A stretch of DNA of 64,000 nt. Source: Desulfobaccales bacterium (GTDB taxonomy: Bacteria > Desulfobacterota > Desulfobaccia > Desulfobaccales > 0-14-0-80-60-11). Numbering within the stretch: the first letter of the stretch is position 1; each line of letters begins with the position of its first letter. Both the position numbers and the translations under genes were made by a program. Location of the stretch: positions 62,001 through 126,000 of the forward strand of contig JBAZPO010000007.1 of assembly GCA_041648175.1 (NCBI GenBank), read 5' to 3'. Shown one piece after another: positions 1-9,318 of the stretch. The notes under the pieces are model-generated. The model was not told where the DNA came from. It worked only from the letters and a program-made list of their open reading frames with translations, and did no database searches.

Positions 1-2
1 CA

Positions 3-623
3 AGGCAATTCGGATATGGCGCTGGTAATAAGAAACTGGCGATCTTTCTTTTAAGCTACTTTCTATTGATAGGTTTAGAGATTACGCCGGTTAACGCCAC
101 TGTATCTGGCGATGTGGCCGCAGATCTTCCTGCGAGCCAGGTAGTCGCCAACGGCATTGCCGCCGGCCTCGGTGTCGATGCCGTGGTGTCACAAGCTTTA
201 GCCGCAGGAGCGGATGCCATGGCGGTGGCTCAGGCTGCATTGGCGCAGCCGGGGGTTAATGCCCAGGCGGTCTTCAGTGCCATGCTGGCCAATAATGTTC
301 CTCTGGCCACGGTCATGAATGCCGCGGTAGCTGCCAATCAATTGAATGCGGCGACCCAGGCGGCAGTCAATGCGGGCATCAGTAATACTACCATAGCAAA
401 TGCCGCGGTGGCCGCAGGTGCTACGCAAGCTGCCGTGACTACTGCCTTAGCCAACGCCGGAGCTGCATTGCCGCCTTCTTTTGCGTTTGCTGCTACGGCT
501 GCCCCTCCCGGCCCCCCTTCGGGATCCACTGGTACCGGGGGCATCGGCGGTGGTGGTGGCGGCGGTAGTGGTGGCAGTGGTGGTGGTGCCGGTGGTGGCG
601 GGACCGCCAGCCCATCTCGATAA
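3..623 (+). CDS. Secreted Ala-rich helical-repeat protein with poly-Gly tail (5' end outside window)
   Basis: The reading frame is open to the left edge. Read from base 3 it gives two lysines followed by a hydrophobic stretch and a VNA cleavage site, which is a signal peptide, so the true start lies before the window. The TTG at 66 falls inside that signal peptide and is not a credible start. The mature part is a run of degenerate alanine-rich repeats of about 20 residues (AAVAAG-, AALANAG-like), ending at a Pro-Gly linker and a Gly/Ser-rich tail. No catalytic motif is visible and I do not recognise a family. It precedes the exopolysaccharide export genes on the same strand, so a role in the extracellular matrix is plausible, but this is inference. 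Confidence 0.75.
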   Translation, partial: RQFGYGAGNKKLAIFLLSYFLLIGLEITPVNATVSGDVAADLPASQVVANGIAAGLGVDAVVSQALAAGADAMAVAQAALAQPGVNAQAVFSAMLANNVPLATVMNAAVAANQLNAATQAAVNAGISNTTIANAAVAAGATQAAVTTALANAGAALPPSFAFAATAAPPGPPSGSTGTGGIGGGGGGGSGGSGGGAGGGGTASPSR

Positions 624-824
624 AGGCTGTTAAGGTTTACCATCAAGGCATTTAGTCAATGCCACAGTCGATTTGTCCAGATATCTTGGGCGCTGCGACA
701 GTCGGGGAGATTTCCGGTTAAGGCATCAGTAATTCGTTCTTGTTGTCGTAGCCGGTATCTGCCGAAAGAATTTTATCGATTTCACCAAGCCAACAAACTT
801 AAGCAGCCTGCCAGGGGGAAGCAC

Positions 825-2264
825 GTGAACATCACAGGGAAAGTGGCAGCAACGAAATGGGGGATAATCGGCCTTGGTTTGATAATGGTCACCTTAATGT
901 TCACCGGGACGTCTTGGGCGCAACAAGCCACCCCACCTCCGGAGCAACCAAAGGTGAAGGTTAAGGCAGAGCCAGCGGCGGAGCTGCCCAAGGAGGAGTT
1001 GAAGCCGTCCCAGGAGCCGGGATATTTCCCCAGTATCGTGCCCTATGATCGAAAGTTAACGTTAGAGATCGGGCCGGTTTCCGGGATTTTGGCGCCCTAC
1101 GGCAATCCAGCCGCCCTTGACACCTTAAGACTGGGAAAGGCAGTCAAGGCCGGCCCTCTTCGGGTCGCCCCCTTCTTGGAAACTGATATTGGCTACCGGT
1201 CCAACCTCTTTCAGACTTCCAATGATAAGCGGGCTACGAGTGTCTTTGCGGTTAATCCAGGGATGTACGTGGAATTGCCCATGGCCCACACCCACAAGAT
1301 TTCGGTGGGCTATTTGGGAAATGCGATTGTCTACCCTGCAGCCGATCTCGATGACTACAGCCATTATGATAGCAATGTCAACGTGGATGCTTCCTTCAAT
1401 TTCCCCGGCGGCCTGAGTTTGCGAGCCGGTAATTATTTGCGGATCGCGACCGAGGAACCAACTGCTCAAAATACCAACCAGAGATTTTACCACCAGTGGA
1501 CCCCTTATTTTTTGGCAAATTATGCCTTTGCGGACAGATGGAAACTCCAGGCAATTTATGAGTTCAATAAATTATATTTTGCTGCGTCGGCACGATCTCC
1601 CCAAAACGATTATAACGAGAATGTCGGCGGGGTGGCGCTCTACTATAAAATCTTGCCCAAAACCGCGGTGCTGGGGCAATTCATTGTTTCCCAACGCACC
1701 TATCCTTCCCAAACCATATCGAATAACTATACGTACACCCCAATGGTCGGTTTGACCTGGGACGCCACCGCTAAACTGAGCGGGATAGTAAAAGCCGGTT
1801 ATACTATAAAGGATTTTGAAAATGACCAGTCGGGCTTATTGGAAAAGACTCCCTCAACCCCTGCTTTTAGCGCCCAGGTGACTTATAAGTTCGACAGGCG
1901 CACCAATCTAGCGTTAACCGCCCAGCGAGGTATCAACCAAGACGCTGATCTGGCCGGTAATACCGCCTATGACAATACGGCCTTTTACGTAACTCTCAAT
2001 CATCTCTGGGCCTACTGGAACCTGAGCAGTTATGTCAACGTCTCTTACACCATTAACGATTATATAAACCGGTCACAAGACCCGGGCGATGGTTTTAAAT
2101 TCCGGCAAGACTCTCTCATCTCCACTGGAGTGGGATTCAGTCGTCCCTTAACCCGCTACCTGCGGCTAAGATTAGATTACAGTTACACCAACAAGGCGTC
2201 TAATTTCACCAGCTATAGCTATAACGAACACAGAATGATATTTGGCATACAGGCCACCATGTAA
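825..2264 (+). CDS. Outer-membrane beta-barrel protein of exopolysaccharide locus
   Basis: 479 aa starting at a GTG preceded by an AGGGGGAAG ribosome site. Residues 1-33 form a signal peptide (hydrophobic core, cleavage near SWAQ). A Pro/Lys/Glu-rich linker follows to about residue 65, then about 400 residues rich in alternating aromatic and polar positions typical of beta strands, ending in a strand-like segment before the terminal QATM. This is the layout of the EpsL/BBP2-type barrels that accompany Wza/Wzc export systems and PEP-CTERM loci. The likely role is passage or retention of the polymer at the outer membrane. The barrel assignment rests on composition and position; the exact subfamily is not certain. 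Confidence 0.72.
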   Translation: MNITGKVAATKWGIIGLGLIMVTLMFTGTSWAQQATPPPEQPKVKVKAEPAAELPKEELKPSQEPGYFPSIVPYDRKLTLEIGPVSGILAPYGNPAALDTLRLGKAVKAGPLRVAPFLETDIGYRSNLFQTSNDKRATSVFAVNPGMYVELPMAHTHKISVGYLGNAIVYPAADLDDYSHYDSNVNVDASFNFPGGLSLRAGNYLRIATEEPTAQNTNQRFYHQWTPYFLANYAFADRWKLQAIYEFNKLYFAASARSPQNDYNENVGGVALYYKILPKTAVLGQFIVSQRTYPSQTISNNYTYTPMVGLTWDATAKLSGIVKAGYTIKDFENDQSGLLEKTPSTPAFSAQVTYKFDRRTNLALTAQRGINQDADLAGNTAYDNTAFYVTLNHLWAYWNLSSYVNVSYTINDYINRSQDPGDGFKFRQDSLISTGVGFSRPLTRYLRLRLDYSYTNKASNFTSYSYNEHRMIFGIQATM

Positions 2265-2427
2265 AAATATTTGTCCTTCCGTATTTTTCTTGGGGAGGCC
2301 GGTGTTACAACTGAGTCCCAGGGATGGGGATTCAGAGACGGAACGCCGGCCTTACCACAAATCCTGGCGAGACAGGCAGCCAAACTTTTCCCCTGAAATC
2401 TGACCGTACTTTGCTGTCCGCATAAAA

Positions 2428-4014
2428 ATGCCCCGAGCCCAGAGCACAATTGCCCGGAGCCATCTCTGGTTTGTGGTCCTCATGGTCCTGGTGGGGGCTT
2501 ATCCGGGCGGTACCGGAGCAGCCCAAGAGGGGCCTAACCTTCTGCCCCCCTTGGTTATGGGTGACTCCGGACAAAAATTAGTCCTGCCGCCGGGTTGGCA
2601 TCGTCAAGACCGTCAGATCCCGGGAGTGGAGGCGAGCAAAATCTATATTAGCCGGGATACCGGACACCCCGGTGAACTCTTGGCCTTGGTGGGCGGGCCG
2701 GACCGCGGCGGGCGAGTCTGGTGCCAGGTATCAGGCATACGCCCCCATACGGATTATGCTTTGGAATTTTTGGCTTTTCGTCCCAAGTTTGCCAACGGCG
2801 TCTACTTTGAAGTGGAAATCTTTGGGCAGCGGCGCCTGATCAACCAGCACTGGAGCTATGGCCGGGTCCAATCCATAATTCTCCGGGTCAATTCCCGGGA
2901 GGTTCGGGGAAAAACCCGCTTGGTCTTTGATAATCCGCACCAGGAAGTTCTGGCCTTTGGAGCGCCATCACTGAGAATCAACCCGGTAAAGCAAACCAAA
3001 AGGCAACCAGAGTCGGTTCGGCTTCCTGCCTTTTTCCCGGTGGGGATTTATGGTGCGGGCCCGGATGACTTACCTGCCATTCGGGCCGCAGGGTTCAACG
3101 CCATCCAAAGTTATGATTCCCGGCCGGGAATAATTACCAGGCTGGCTGCACTTTCAGCAAATCAGGGTCTCAAATACCTTGCCAATATGCGATATTACCA
3201 GGAAAGCCTCAGCAAACACCTGGGTGGACAGCCTGACCTTTTGGGTTTTTATGTTGAAGATGAGCCTGAAGGCCGCTCGGTCCCACCGGTTAAGCTAGGC
3301 GAACTCAGTGAAGCCTTGAAAAAGGACCACCCCGGAGTGCTCACCGCGGTGGCCATGCTCCGCCCCCAAATGGTTAAGGATTACCGGGATGCAGCCGATA
3401 TCTTCATGATCGACCCTTATCCCGTGCCTCATATGCCCATGACCTGGCTCTCCGATTGTATAGAGGAGGCGGCCCGCTCGGTCTCCAAAGAGCGCCTCTG
3501 GGCGGTGATTCAGGCTTTTGGCGGTGAAAAATGGGCTAAAGACGGGTGGCCACGGCGGCCTCTGAAGGTGGAGACGCGGTGCCTAACTTACCTGGCAGTG
3601 GTACACGGGGTCCACGGCATCTTTTACTTCAGTTACCCGGAGGTGAGCTCAGATCCGACTGCTTGGCACGACCTCCAAGGGATCGCCGGCGAACTGCAGG
3701 ATCTGCAACCCTGGCTGGTGCTCCCGAACCTGACGGGCCGTCTTCGGCTTGAGATGACTTCTCCCTTCAAGGTTGATGCCGCAGGGCGGCCGGCGGTGCA
3801 CTTCTGTGAAAAGCAGCAAGGCCGTGAACACCTGTTGGTCCTGGTCAATGTTATCAACCATCCGGTGAGCTTTTATTTGCAAGGGTTTTCCAAGCAGATT
3901 GGCTGGGTGGAGGACAAGTTCCTTAACCAAAAATCCGTAGTCCGGGACGGAAATATTCGGGAAGAATTAGGTCCATATGAAGTTCGCATCTACAAGTTTG
4001 CTCTCCCCGACTGA
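2428..4014 (+). CDS. Secreted glycoside-hydrolase-like protein
   Basis: 528 aa. The N-terminus is a signal peptide (LWFVVLMVLVGAYPGG, cleavage near residue 33). Residues about 40-195 look like a beta-sandwich, possibly carbohydrate binding. Residues about 200-430 read as a TIM-barrel glycosidase: GIYGAGPDD at the barrel start, YVEDEPEG at about 275-282 offering a catalytic acid, IDPYPVP near 332 and GIFYFSYPE near 390. A small beta domain closes the protein. Its 3' end overlaps the start of the next gene by 38 bp, which ties it to polymer ligation or polymerisation. It could trim or edit the exopolysaccharide. Fold-level assignment only; substrate unknown. Confidence 0.6.
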   Translation: MPRAQSTIARSHLWFVVLMVLVGAYPGGTGAAQEGPNLLPPLVMGDSGQKLVLPPGWHRQDRQIPGVEASKIYISRDTGHPGELLALVGGPDRGGRVWCQVSGIRPHTDYALEFLAFRPKFANGVYFEVEIFGQRRLINQHWSYGRVQSIILRVNSREVRGKTRLVFDNPHQEVLAFGAPSLRINPVKQTKRQPESVRLPAFFPVGIYGAGPDDLPAIRAAGFNAIQSYDSRPGIITRLAALSANQGLKYLANMRYYQESLSKHLGGQPDLLGFYVEDEPEGRSVPPVKLGELSEALKKDHPGVLTAVAMLRPQMVKDYRDAADIFMIDPYPVPHMPMTWLSDCIEEAARSVSKERLWAVIQAFGGEKWAKDGWPRRPLKVETRCLTYLAVVHGVHGIFYFSYPEVSSDPTAWHDLQGIAGELQDLQPWLVLPNLTGRLRLEMTSPFKVDAAGRPAVHFCEKQQGREHLLVLVNVINHPVSFYLQGFSKQIGWVEDKFLNQKSVVRDGNIREELGPYEVRIYKFALPD

Positions 4015-6094
4015 ATTCTCGATCCAAGAGGCCTCGAAGTCACGCCACCTGATCCTGGGCGGCGTCGGCACTGTCTTGGTTTTCGCCCCCCTGGCCTTTG
4101 CTGCGGTGCATCCGTGGGCCTATTTTACCGTCGGTCTCATTGTCGCGGTCTTATTCCTGGTGATCATGGCCAACTGGCTATACCGACTTTGGATTCGTCC
4201 CCAGGGGGAAGTGGTAGTGCCTTATCCCCCAATGTGGTGGCTGGCTTTGGGACTGGGGTTAATCGTTCTGATTCAAGTAATTCCTTGGCCCCAAGGGGTG
4301 GTGCGCTGGCTCTCTCCATCTGCACTGGCGATTCGAGCGTTGGGGAACGGTTATGGCTTGGAAGGTTTTGTTCCCATATCTCTCAACCCTCATGCCACCA
4401 TTCTTGAAAGTTTAAAAGAGTGGCCGGCTGTAACAATGTTTTTTGTGCTCATTTTTACGGTAAAAACCCAAAAACAGATTAATGTGCTGGTTTACCTTAT
4501 TCTGGCGATAGCCCTGTTTGAGGTGATCTTCGGGTTTTGGACCTTCCACGAGCATGTTATCTGGGGCTGGAAAAGTCCCTATAATTCCCAACGCCTCTGT
4601 GGCACCTTCATCAATCCCGATCACCTGGCGACCTATTTAACCATGGCTATTTTGCTGGGTTTCGGGCTCTTCCTGGGGCAAAAGGAGGAAGTTGCTTCCT
4701 CCCCCAAAAGAGTGACCGGCCTGCGCCTCCTCAAACGGTGGTCCTGGTCGGAGCATGCCGAACCGCAATTCCGTCGGTTCTTGCTCCTGTTTTTGCTGGT
4801 AGTGTTGACTACGGGTCTGATTTTTACCGGCTCCAGAGGAGGCATGATTTCCTTAGCCCTGGGGCTTGGTTTGATGGCTTTAGTAATCTGGAGCCAGCAC
4901 TGGCGCAAGGCCCACGTATATTGGATCGTTATCTTCGTGGTAGTGGCATTGAGCTATAGCCTGCTCCTGGGGAGCAATATAGCTTTAGCTCGATTCCTGA
5001 ACCTGGACCTAGACCGCTATTATATTTCTCTGAGCGCCTGGGACCTATTCAGAGAATTTCCCTGGATCGGCTCCGGAGGGGCATCTTTTGCCGACTTGGC
5101 TTACCGGTACCAGGCACCCGAACTCAAGGGGATAATGTTGGGCTATGCCCATAACGACTGGGTCCAATTATTGGCTGAGACCGGGATGGTGGGATTTTCC
5201 CTCGTGGCTGGCGCTGGTTTGTATTTCTTCTTTACACTGTTGCGGCAATGGCGCTCTCGGCAGGATGCTTGGGCCCGGGGTTTGGGGTTGGGAGGATTAG
5301 CGGCCGTGGGATTGGCGGGGCTTCATGGTTTGGTGGAATTCTCCTTCCATATCCCTGCGGTCACTCTGCTCTTCAGCAGCATTGCGGCCGTCACCTATCT
5401 CTCCCTATATAGCCACAAGCGGATGTGGGAAAGTTCTTCTTATCGGACCATCAATCTTTCTCAGAAACGGCTGAGGGCCACCGGGATAATCATAGGCTTA
5501 ATCCTGGTGCAACTATTTTTTGTCTGGCAAGTAGGGGTTCATTGGCTGGCTGAATCGATGGCGCCCTCTGAACCAAATTCCACCACGGCGGCTCCCCAGT
5601 TAAAACTTAAGGACTATCAAGAGGCTTTGGCCTACAACCAAAGAAATAGCCGCGATTATTCAGGACTGGCAGAAGCCTTGGCAGCCGAGGCTGCTACCCT
5701 TAGCCTGGCTGGAAGAACAAAAGATGACCTCCCAACCAGCGAGGTTGATAAGCTCCTGCAAACGGCAATTTTTTATAACCCCGGGAACTGGGCCTTTCGG
5801 TTAAAGCTGGCGGAGTTTTATCTGAAGCACTATAACGAGAATCCATCCCGTTATCTTCCCCAGGCTCTGGAAGAGTTTAACGCGGCAGTAAAATTATTTC
5901 CCAGCTCTGGATATCTGCACCTCCGCTTGGGAACCACCCTCTGGTGGGCAGAAAATCATTGCTTGGGGTTGGTCCCTCTCAAGTTTAGAGGCCAGTCTGC
6001 CGAATATCTTAAAAGAGCCATAGAACTTGATAAAAATTTGAAAAAAATGGCTCTTCAGTATCTGCCCCAGGAAAGGTCCGGGCCGGTAATGTAA
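3977..6094 (+). CDS. O-antigen ligase/polymerase family membrane protein with C-terminal TPRs
   Basis: 705 aa inner-membrane protein with about 12 predicted membrane helices between residues 25 and 520. The Wzy_C/O-antigen ligase signature lies in the large periplasmic loop: IGSGGASF near 365 followed by YAHNDWVQLLAETG near 390, with the conserved histidine. Residues about 540-700 are helical and TPR-like. This architecture is common in exosortase-type exopolysaccharide loci, where the protein polymerises or ligates lipid-linked units. Its ATG lies inside the preceding gene, so the two are translationally linked. A separate Wzy-like protein is encoded at 19348, so this one may be a ligase rather than the main polymerase. 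Confidence 0.82.
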   Translation: MKFASTSLLSPTEFSIQEASKSRHLILGGVGTVLVFAPLAFAAVHPWAYFTVGLIVAVLFLVIMANWLYRLWIRPQGEVVVPYPPMWWLALGLGLIVLIQVIPWPQGVVRWLSPSALAIRALGNGYGLEGFVPISLNPHATILESLKEWPAVTMFFVLIFTVKTQKQINVLVYLILAIALFEVIFGFWTFHEHVIWGWKSPYNSQRLCGTFINPDHLATYLTMAILLGFGLFLGQKEEVASSPKRVTGLRLLKRWSWSEHAEPQFRRFLLLFLLVVLTTGLIFTGSRGGMISLALGLGLMALVIWSQHWRKAHVYWIVIFVVVALSYSLLLGSNIALARFLNLDLDRYYISLSAWDLFREFPWIGSGGASFADLAYRYQAPELKGIMLGYAHNDWVQLLAETGMVGFSLVAGAGLYFFFTLLRQWRSRQDAWARGLGLGGLAAVGLAGLHGLVEFSFHIPAVTLLFSSIAAVTYLSLYSHKRMWESSSYRTINLSQKRLRATGIIIGLILVQLFFVWQVGVHWLAESMAPSEPNSTTAAPQLKLKDYQEALAYNQRNSRDYSGLAEALAAEAATLSLAGRTKDDLPTSEVDKLLQTAIFYNPGNWAFRLKLAEFYLKHYNENPSRYLPQALEEFNAAVKLFPSSGYLHLRLGTTLWWAENHCLGLVPLKFRGQSAEYLKRAIELDKNLKKMALQYLPQERSGPVM

Positions 6095-6180
6095 ACTCCG
6101 GCCGGGAGCTGACAGACTATCCTGAACCTACTAGGCATAGCGCAATGTCTCAACAATTTGAGCTTTATTGAGGGTTGCAA

Positions 6181-7014
6181 ATGGTTAAAAGTATAAGCAT
6201 ATGTGCGGTGTTACTGGTTTTGGTTTTTTGCCCCCTGGTCCAAGCGCAAGAAAATTATCGTCTGGGCCCGGAGGATGAAATCGAAATTAAGGTCTGGGAT
6301 CATGAAGATCTTAAGAGGACAGTGCGCGTCGGGCTGGATGGGCACATCTCCTTTCCTTTCTGCGGTGAAATGAATGCCAAAGGGCTCACTATCCTGGAAC
6401 TGAAAAAAGAGTTGGAGCACCGGTTGGCGGCTGGCTACATCATTGACCCCCATGTCTCTATCAACGTCACTGACGTGAAAAGCCAGAAGTTTTTCGTGGT
6501 AGGCAAGGTGCAAAAGCCCGGGACCTACCCGTTGACCAAGTCCATCACGGTGACCGAGGCAATCTCTATGGCCGGCGGACTTCCCCAGGAAGGCGATAAG
6601 CAACTCAAAGGTGGGATAGCGTATCTGGTGCGGCCGCGTCCGGGAGAAAAGCCGATTGGCCCCCGAGCTCCTATGCAGGGTGGGGGTGGAGAAACTTTCA
6701 CCATTTCTCTGGAGTCGGCCTTTGCCGGTGATCCAAAGAATAACCTGGAGATCAAAAATGGGGATACCCTCAATGTCCCCAGCTTGAATTTTTATATCAC
6801 CGGCGAGGTGAAAAAGCCCGGGCGTTACTCGTATGAGGACCGTATGACCGTGTTGATGGCGGTGACCACTGCCGAGGGGTTTAGCGATAAGGCTTCTTCG
6901 CGCAGCACCTATATCATGCGGGATCAAGCAGGGAAAAAAGAAAAAATTCCGGTGAAATTGCAGGATCCCATCCAGCCAGGGGACACCATTGTGGTTCCGG
7001 AATCGTTCTTTTAA
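6181..7014 (+). CDS. Wza-type polysaccharide export protein (poly_export + SLBB)
   Basis: 277 aa. I chose the ATG at 6181, which has GAGGG six bases upstream, over the in-frame TTG at 6175. A signal peptide ends near VQAQ (about residue 21). No good lipobox is seen: the only early Cys follows Phe. The poly_export domain runs from about 25 to 105 (YRLGPEDEIEIKVW, then VRVGLDGHISFPF). An SLBB module starts at FFVVGKVQKPGTYPL near 108 and a second at FYITGEVKKPGRYSY near 200. It should form the outer-membrane or periplasmic channel through which the polymer leaves. It lies 11 bp upstream of the Wzc-like kinase, the standard partner pair. Confidence 0.92.
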   Translation: MVKSISICAVLLVLVFCPLVQAQENYRLGPEDEIEIKVWDHEDLKRTVRVGLDGHISFPFCGEMNAKGLTILELKKELEHRLAAGYIIDPHVSINVTDVKSQKFFVVGKVQKPGTYPLTKSITVTEAISMAGGLPQEGDKQLKGGIAYLVRPRPGEKPIGPRAPMQGGGGETFTISLESAFAGDPKNNLEIKNGDTLNVPSLNFYITGEVKKPGRYSYEDRMTVLMAVTTAEGFSDKASSRSTYIMRDQAGKKEKIPVKLQDPIQPGDTIVVPESFF

Positions 7015-7025
7015 GGGGGTAGAGG

Positions 7026-9188
7026 ATGGAAGGGAACACGATATTTCACCATGGATTGGATTCTCATCATAACCAGGAGAACCTCCATGACTATCTAAGA
7101 ATTCTGGTCAAAAGGCGCTGGGCGGCTCTGGCAGTCTTTATGGTTATCGTAGCTACCACCGCACTCTACTCCTTTCTTGCTACTCCGGTCTATAAAGCCA
7201 CCACCCAGATATTGGTGGAACGCCAGATGCCGCGCCTCCTGGAGTCTCGGGAAGGTTCATATTCATCTGATGCACTCAATCAAGAATTCTACCAGACCCA
7301 ATATAAACTCCTGGCAAGCAAGGCCCTGGCCGAAAAAGTGGCCACCAAGCTGGACCTGTATAGCAACCCCAACTTTAGCGCTCAAAAGATCCCTGCCGAT
7401 GCCACAGCAATACAGCGCCAGCATTATAAAAATCGGATTATCACCGGTCTTATGAGGCAGATTGAAGTCACCCCGATTCGTAACAGTAGCCTGGTGGACG
7501 TCAGTTTTAACAGTCCAGACCCCCAATTAGCGGCGTCGGTCGTCAATACCGTAGCCCAAGCGTACATTGAGCAATCCCTGGACCTCCGTTTTGCCGCCTC
7601 CCAAGAGGGAGTCACCTGGCTAAACCAAAGAATTGGCGAAGCCAGGAAAAAACTGGAAGAGTCTGAACTCAAGCTCAATCACTATGCCAGGGAGCATAAT
7701 ATCGTTGCCTGGGAAAACAAAGAGACGATTACTTCGCAAAAACTGGAACAGTTGAACAAAGAGTTGATTACTGCCCAAACCAAGCGCAGTGAAGCCGAGA
7801 CCAGGTTTCGTGAAGTATCTCAGGGCCATCCGATTCCGGAGGTCGTCAACAATAAACTAATTGAAACCTTGAAGGGTGAAGAAGCCAAGATTATTGCCCA
7901 AGTTTCGGAGCTGGGTCGCAAGTTCGGTGAGAAACATCCCCGCATGATCCAGTTGCATCAGGAACTGGCAGGCGCTCGGGCTAAGATTGGCTCCGAACAT
8001 GCCTATATCGTCCAGGCGGTGAAGAATGAATATCGCATGGCTCAGAACCAGGAGGAGAGTCTCAAAAAGGCGCTGGAAGCACAAAAAGCCGACACCCAAG
8101 ATTTGGGTGATCGGTCCGTGGAGTATAAGGTGCTGCTCAGGGATGTGGAGACTAACCGGGTGCTCTACGAGAGTATGCTCAAAAGCCTAAAAACTACGAC
8201 GGCCACGGAGAACTTGCCTTCCACCAATATTCGGATAATTTATCCTGCCTCCGTTCCGGAAAAACCGGCTAAGCCCAAAAAAGCCCGCAATCTTTTCTTG
8301 TCGCTCGTAGTGGGGTCGTTTATGGCTTTGGGGCTGGTCTTTGGCTTGGAATATGTGGACACCACAATAAAAACCCCGGATGATGTGGAGAAGTGGCTCG
8401 AGATCCCTAACCTCGCCATGATCCCCCACCTGGAAGCTCAAGAGGCCCAAAATAAAGATCAAATTCCTGGATTGGTGGTCCACTACGAGGGCAACCCGTT
8501 AGCCGCAGAAGCCTATCGCGCCTTAAGGACGAGTATCGTCTTTTCTGCCGCGGGCAAGGCCCCCCGGGTAATCTTGATTACCAGTTCACTTCCGGGCGAG
8601 GGGAAGTCTTTGACCTCTATTAATTTATCTGCTGCTATGGCCAAGGCCGGAAAAGATATCGTGCTGATAGATGCCGACATGCGGCGGCCTTCCCTCCATA
8701 AGATATTCCAGGTTGAGCAGGAGCCGGGCCTGTCCAATTACCTGGTGGGAGAGATCAATGATCTGCCCTGTGTGGCGACCGTTGTGCCCCATTTATACTT
8801 GCTCCCCTGTGGTAAAATTCCACCCAACCCGTCTGAGCTTTTAGGCTCGGCCAGGATGGAGGAGCTTCTCGTCAAGGCCCAGGAACGGTTTGCCCAAATT
8901 ATTATCGACTCCCCACCCTTAATTTCGGTCACCGATGCCACGATTCTCTCTACGAAGTCGGAAGGGGTGCTCCTGGTGATCAGGGCTGAGGAAGTGCCCC
9001 GTAAAGCTGCCAAGAAGACCAAAGACCAATTGTTGGGGGTAAACGCACGCTTGTTAGGTTCGGTACTGAATGACATTCCTTTCCAAAAACATGGATATTA
9101 CTATTATAATTATTACCATAAATACCAGTCCTATTATTACAGTCACGGCGACCAGGAAAAATCAAAAGGAACGCGGCGTTCTTCATAA
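7026..9188 (+). CDS. Wzc-type polysaccharide co-polymerase / tyrosine autokinase
   Basis: 720 aa. Wzz domain with a first membrane helix near 33-53, a long periplasmic coiled-coil region (about 170-400) and a second helix near 420-442. The cytoplasmic BY-kinase follows: Walker A SSLPGEGKS at about 519-527, Walker A' VLIDADMRRPS near 545, Walker B IIIDSPP near 627. A tyrosine cluster occupies about 689-706, with 11 Tyr in a short stretch, the usual autophosphorylation tail. Kinase and co-polymerase are fused as in proteobacterial Wzc. It controls chain length and export of the polymer in concert with the Wza-like protein just upstream. A wzb-like phosphatase is not seen in the window. Confidence 0.94.
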   Translation: MEGNTIFHHGLDSHHNQENLHDYLRILVKRRWAALAVFMVIVATTALYSFLATPVYKATTQILVERQMPRLLESREGSYSSDALNQEFYQTQYKLLASKALAEKVATKLDLYSNPNFSAQKIPADATAIQRQHYKNRIITGLMRQIEVTPIRNSSLVDVSFNSPDPQLAASVVNTVAQAYIEQSLDLRFAASQEGVTWLNQRIGEARKKLEESELKLNHYAREHNIVAWENKETITSQKLEQLNKELITAQTKRSEAETRFREVSQGHPIPEVVNNKLIETLKGEEAKIIAQVSELGRKFGEKHPRMIQLHQELAGARAKIGSEHAYIVQAVKNEYRMAQNQEESLKKALEAQKADTQDLGDRSVEYKVLLRDVETNRVLYESMLKSLKTTTATENLPSTNIRIIYPASVPEKPAKPKKARNLFLSLVVGSFMALGLVFGLEYVDTTIKTPDDVEKWLEIPNLAMIPHLEAQEAQNKDQIPGLVVHYEGNPLAAEAYRALRTSIVFSAAGKAPRVILITSSLPGEGKSLTSINLSAAMAKAGKDIVLIDADMRRPSLHKIFQVEQEPGLSNYLVGEINDLPCVATVVPHLYLLPCGKIPPNPSELLGSARMEELLVKAQERFAQIIIDSPPLISVTDATILSTKSEGVLLVIRAEEVPRKAAKKTKDQLLGVNARLLGSVLNDIPFQKHGYYYYNYYHKYQSYYYSHGDQEKSKGTRRSS

Positions 9189-9318
9189 CTGTCTTCTTGA
9201 TCATGATTGCATTCTGCCCTTGTTATTCGGAAGTAGTACATTCTGTCCATTCACAACTTCTATGAATAACCAAAGCTCATCTCATGTTGTTCTCGCCCTT
9301 TAAACTGACAGGCGGATA

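Noticed and set aside
338..646. 102-aa proline-rich frame on the - strand
   Set aside because: Mirror of the Gly-rich tail of the + strand gene; no ribosome site and repeat-driven composition.
9070..9303. 77-aa + strand frame between the Wzc-like and FlaA1-like genes
   Set aside because: Mostly overlaps the tyrosine-rich end of the Wzc-like gene in another frame; Ile/Thr repeats arise from TAT-rich codons.
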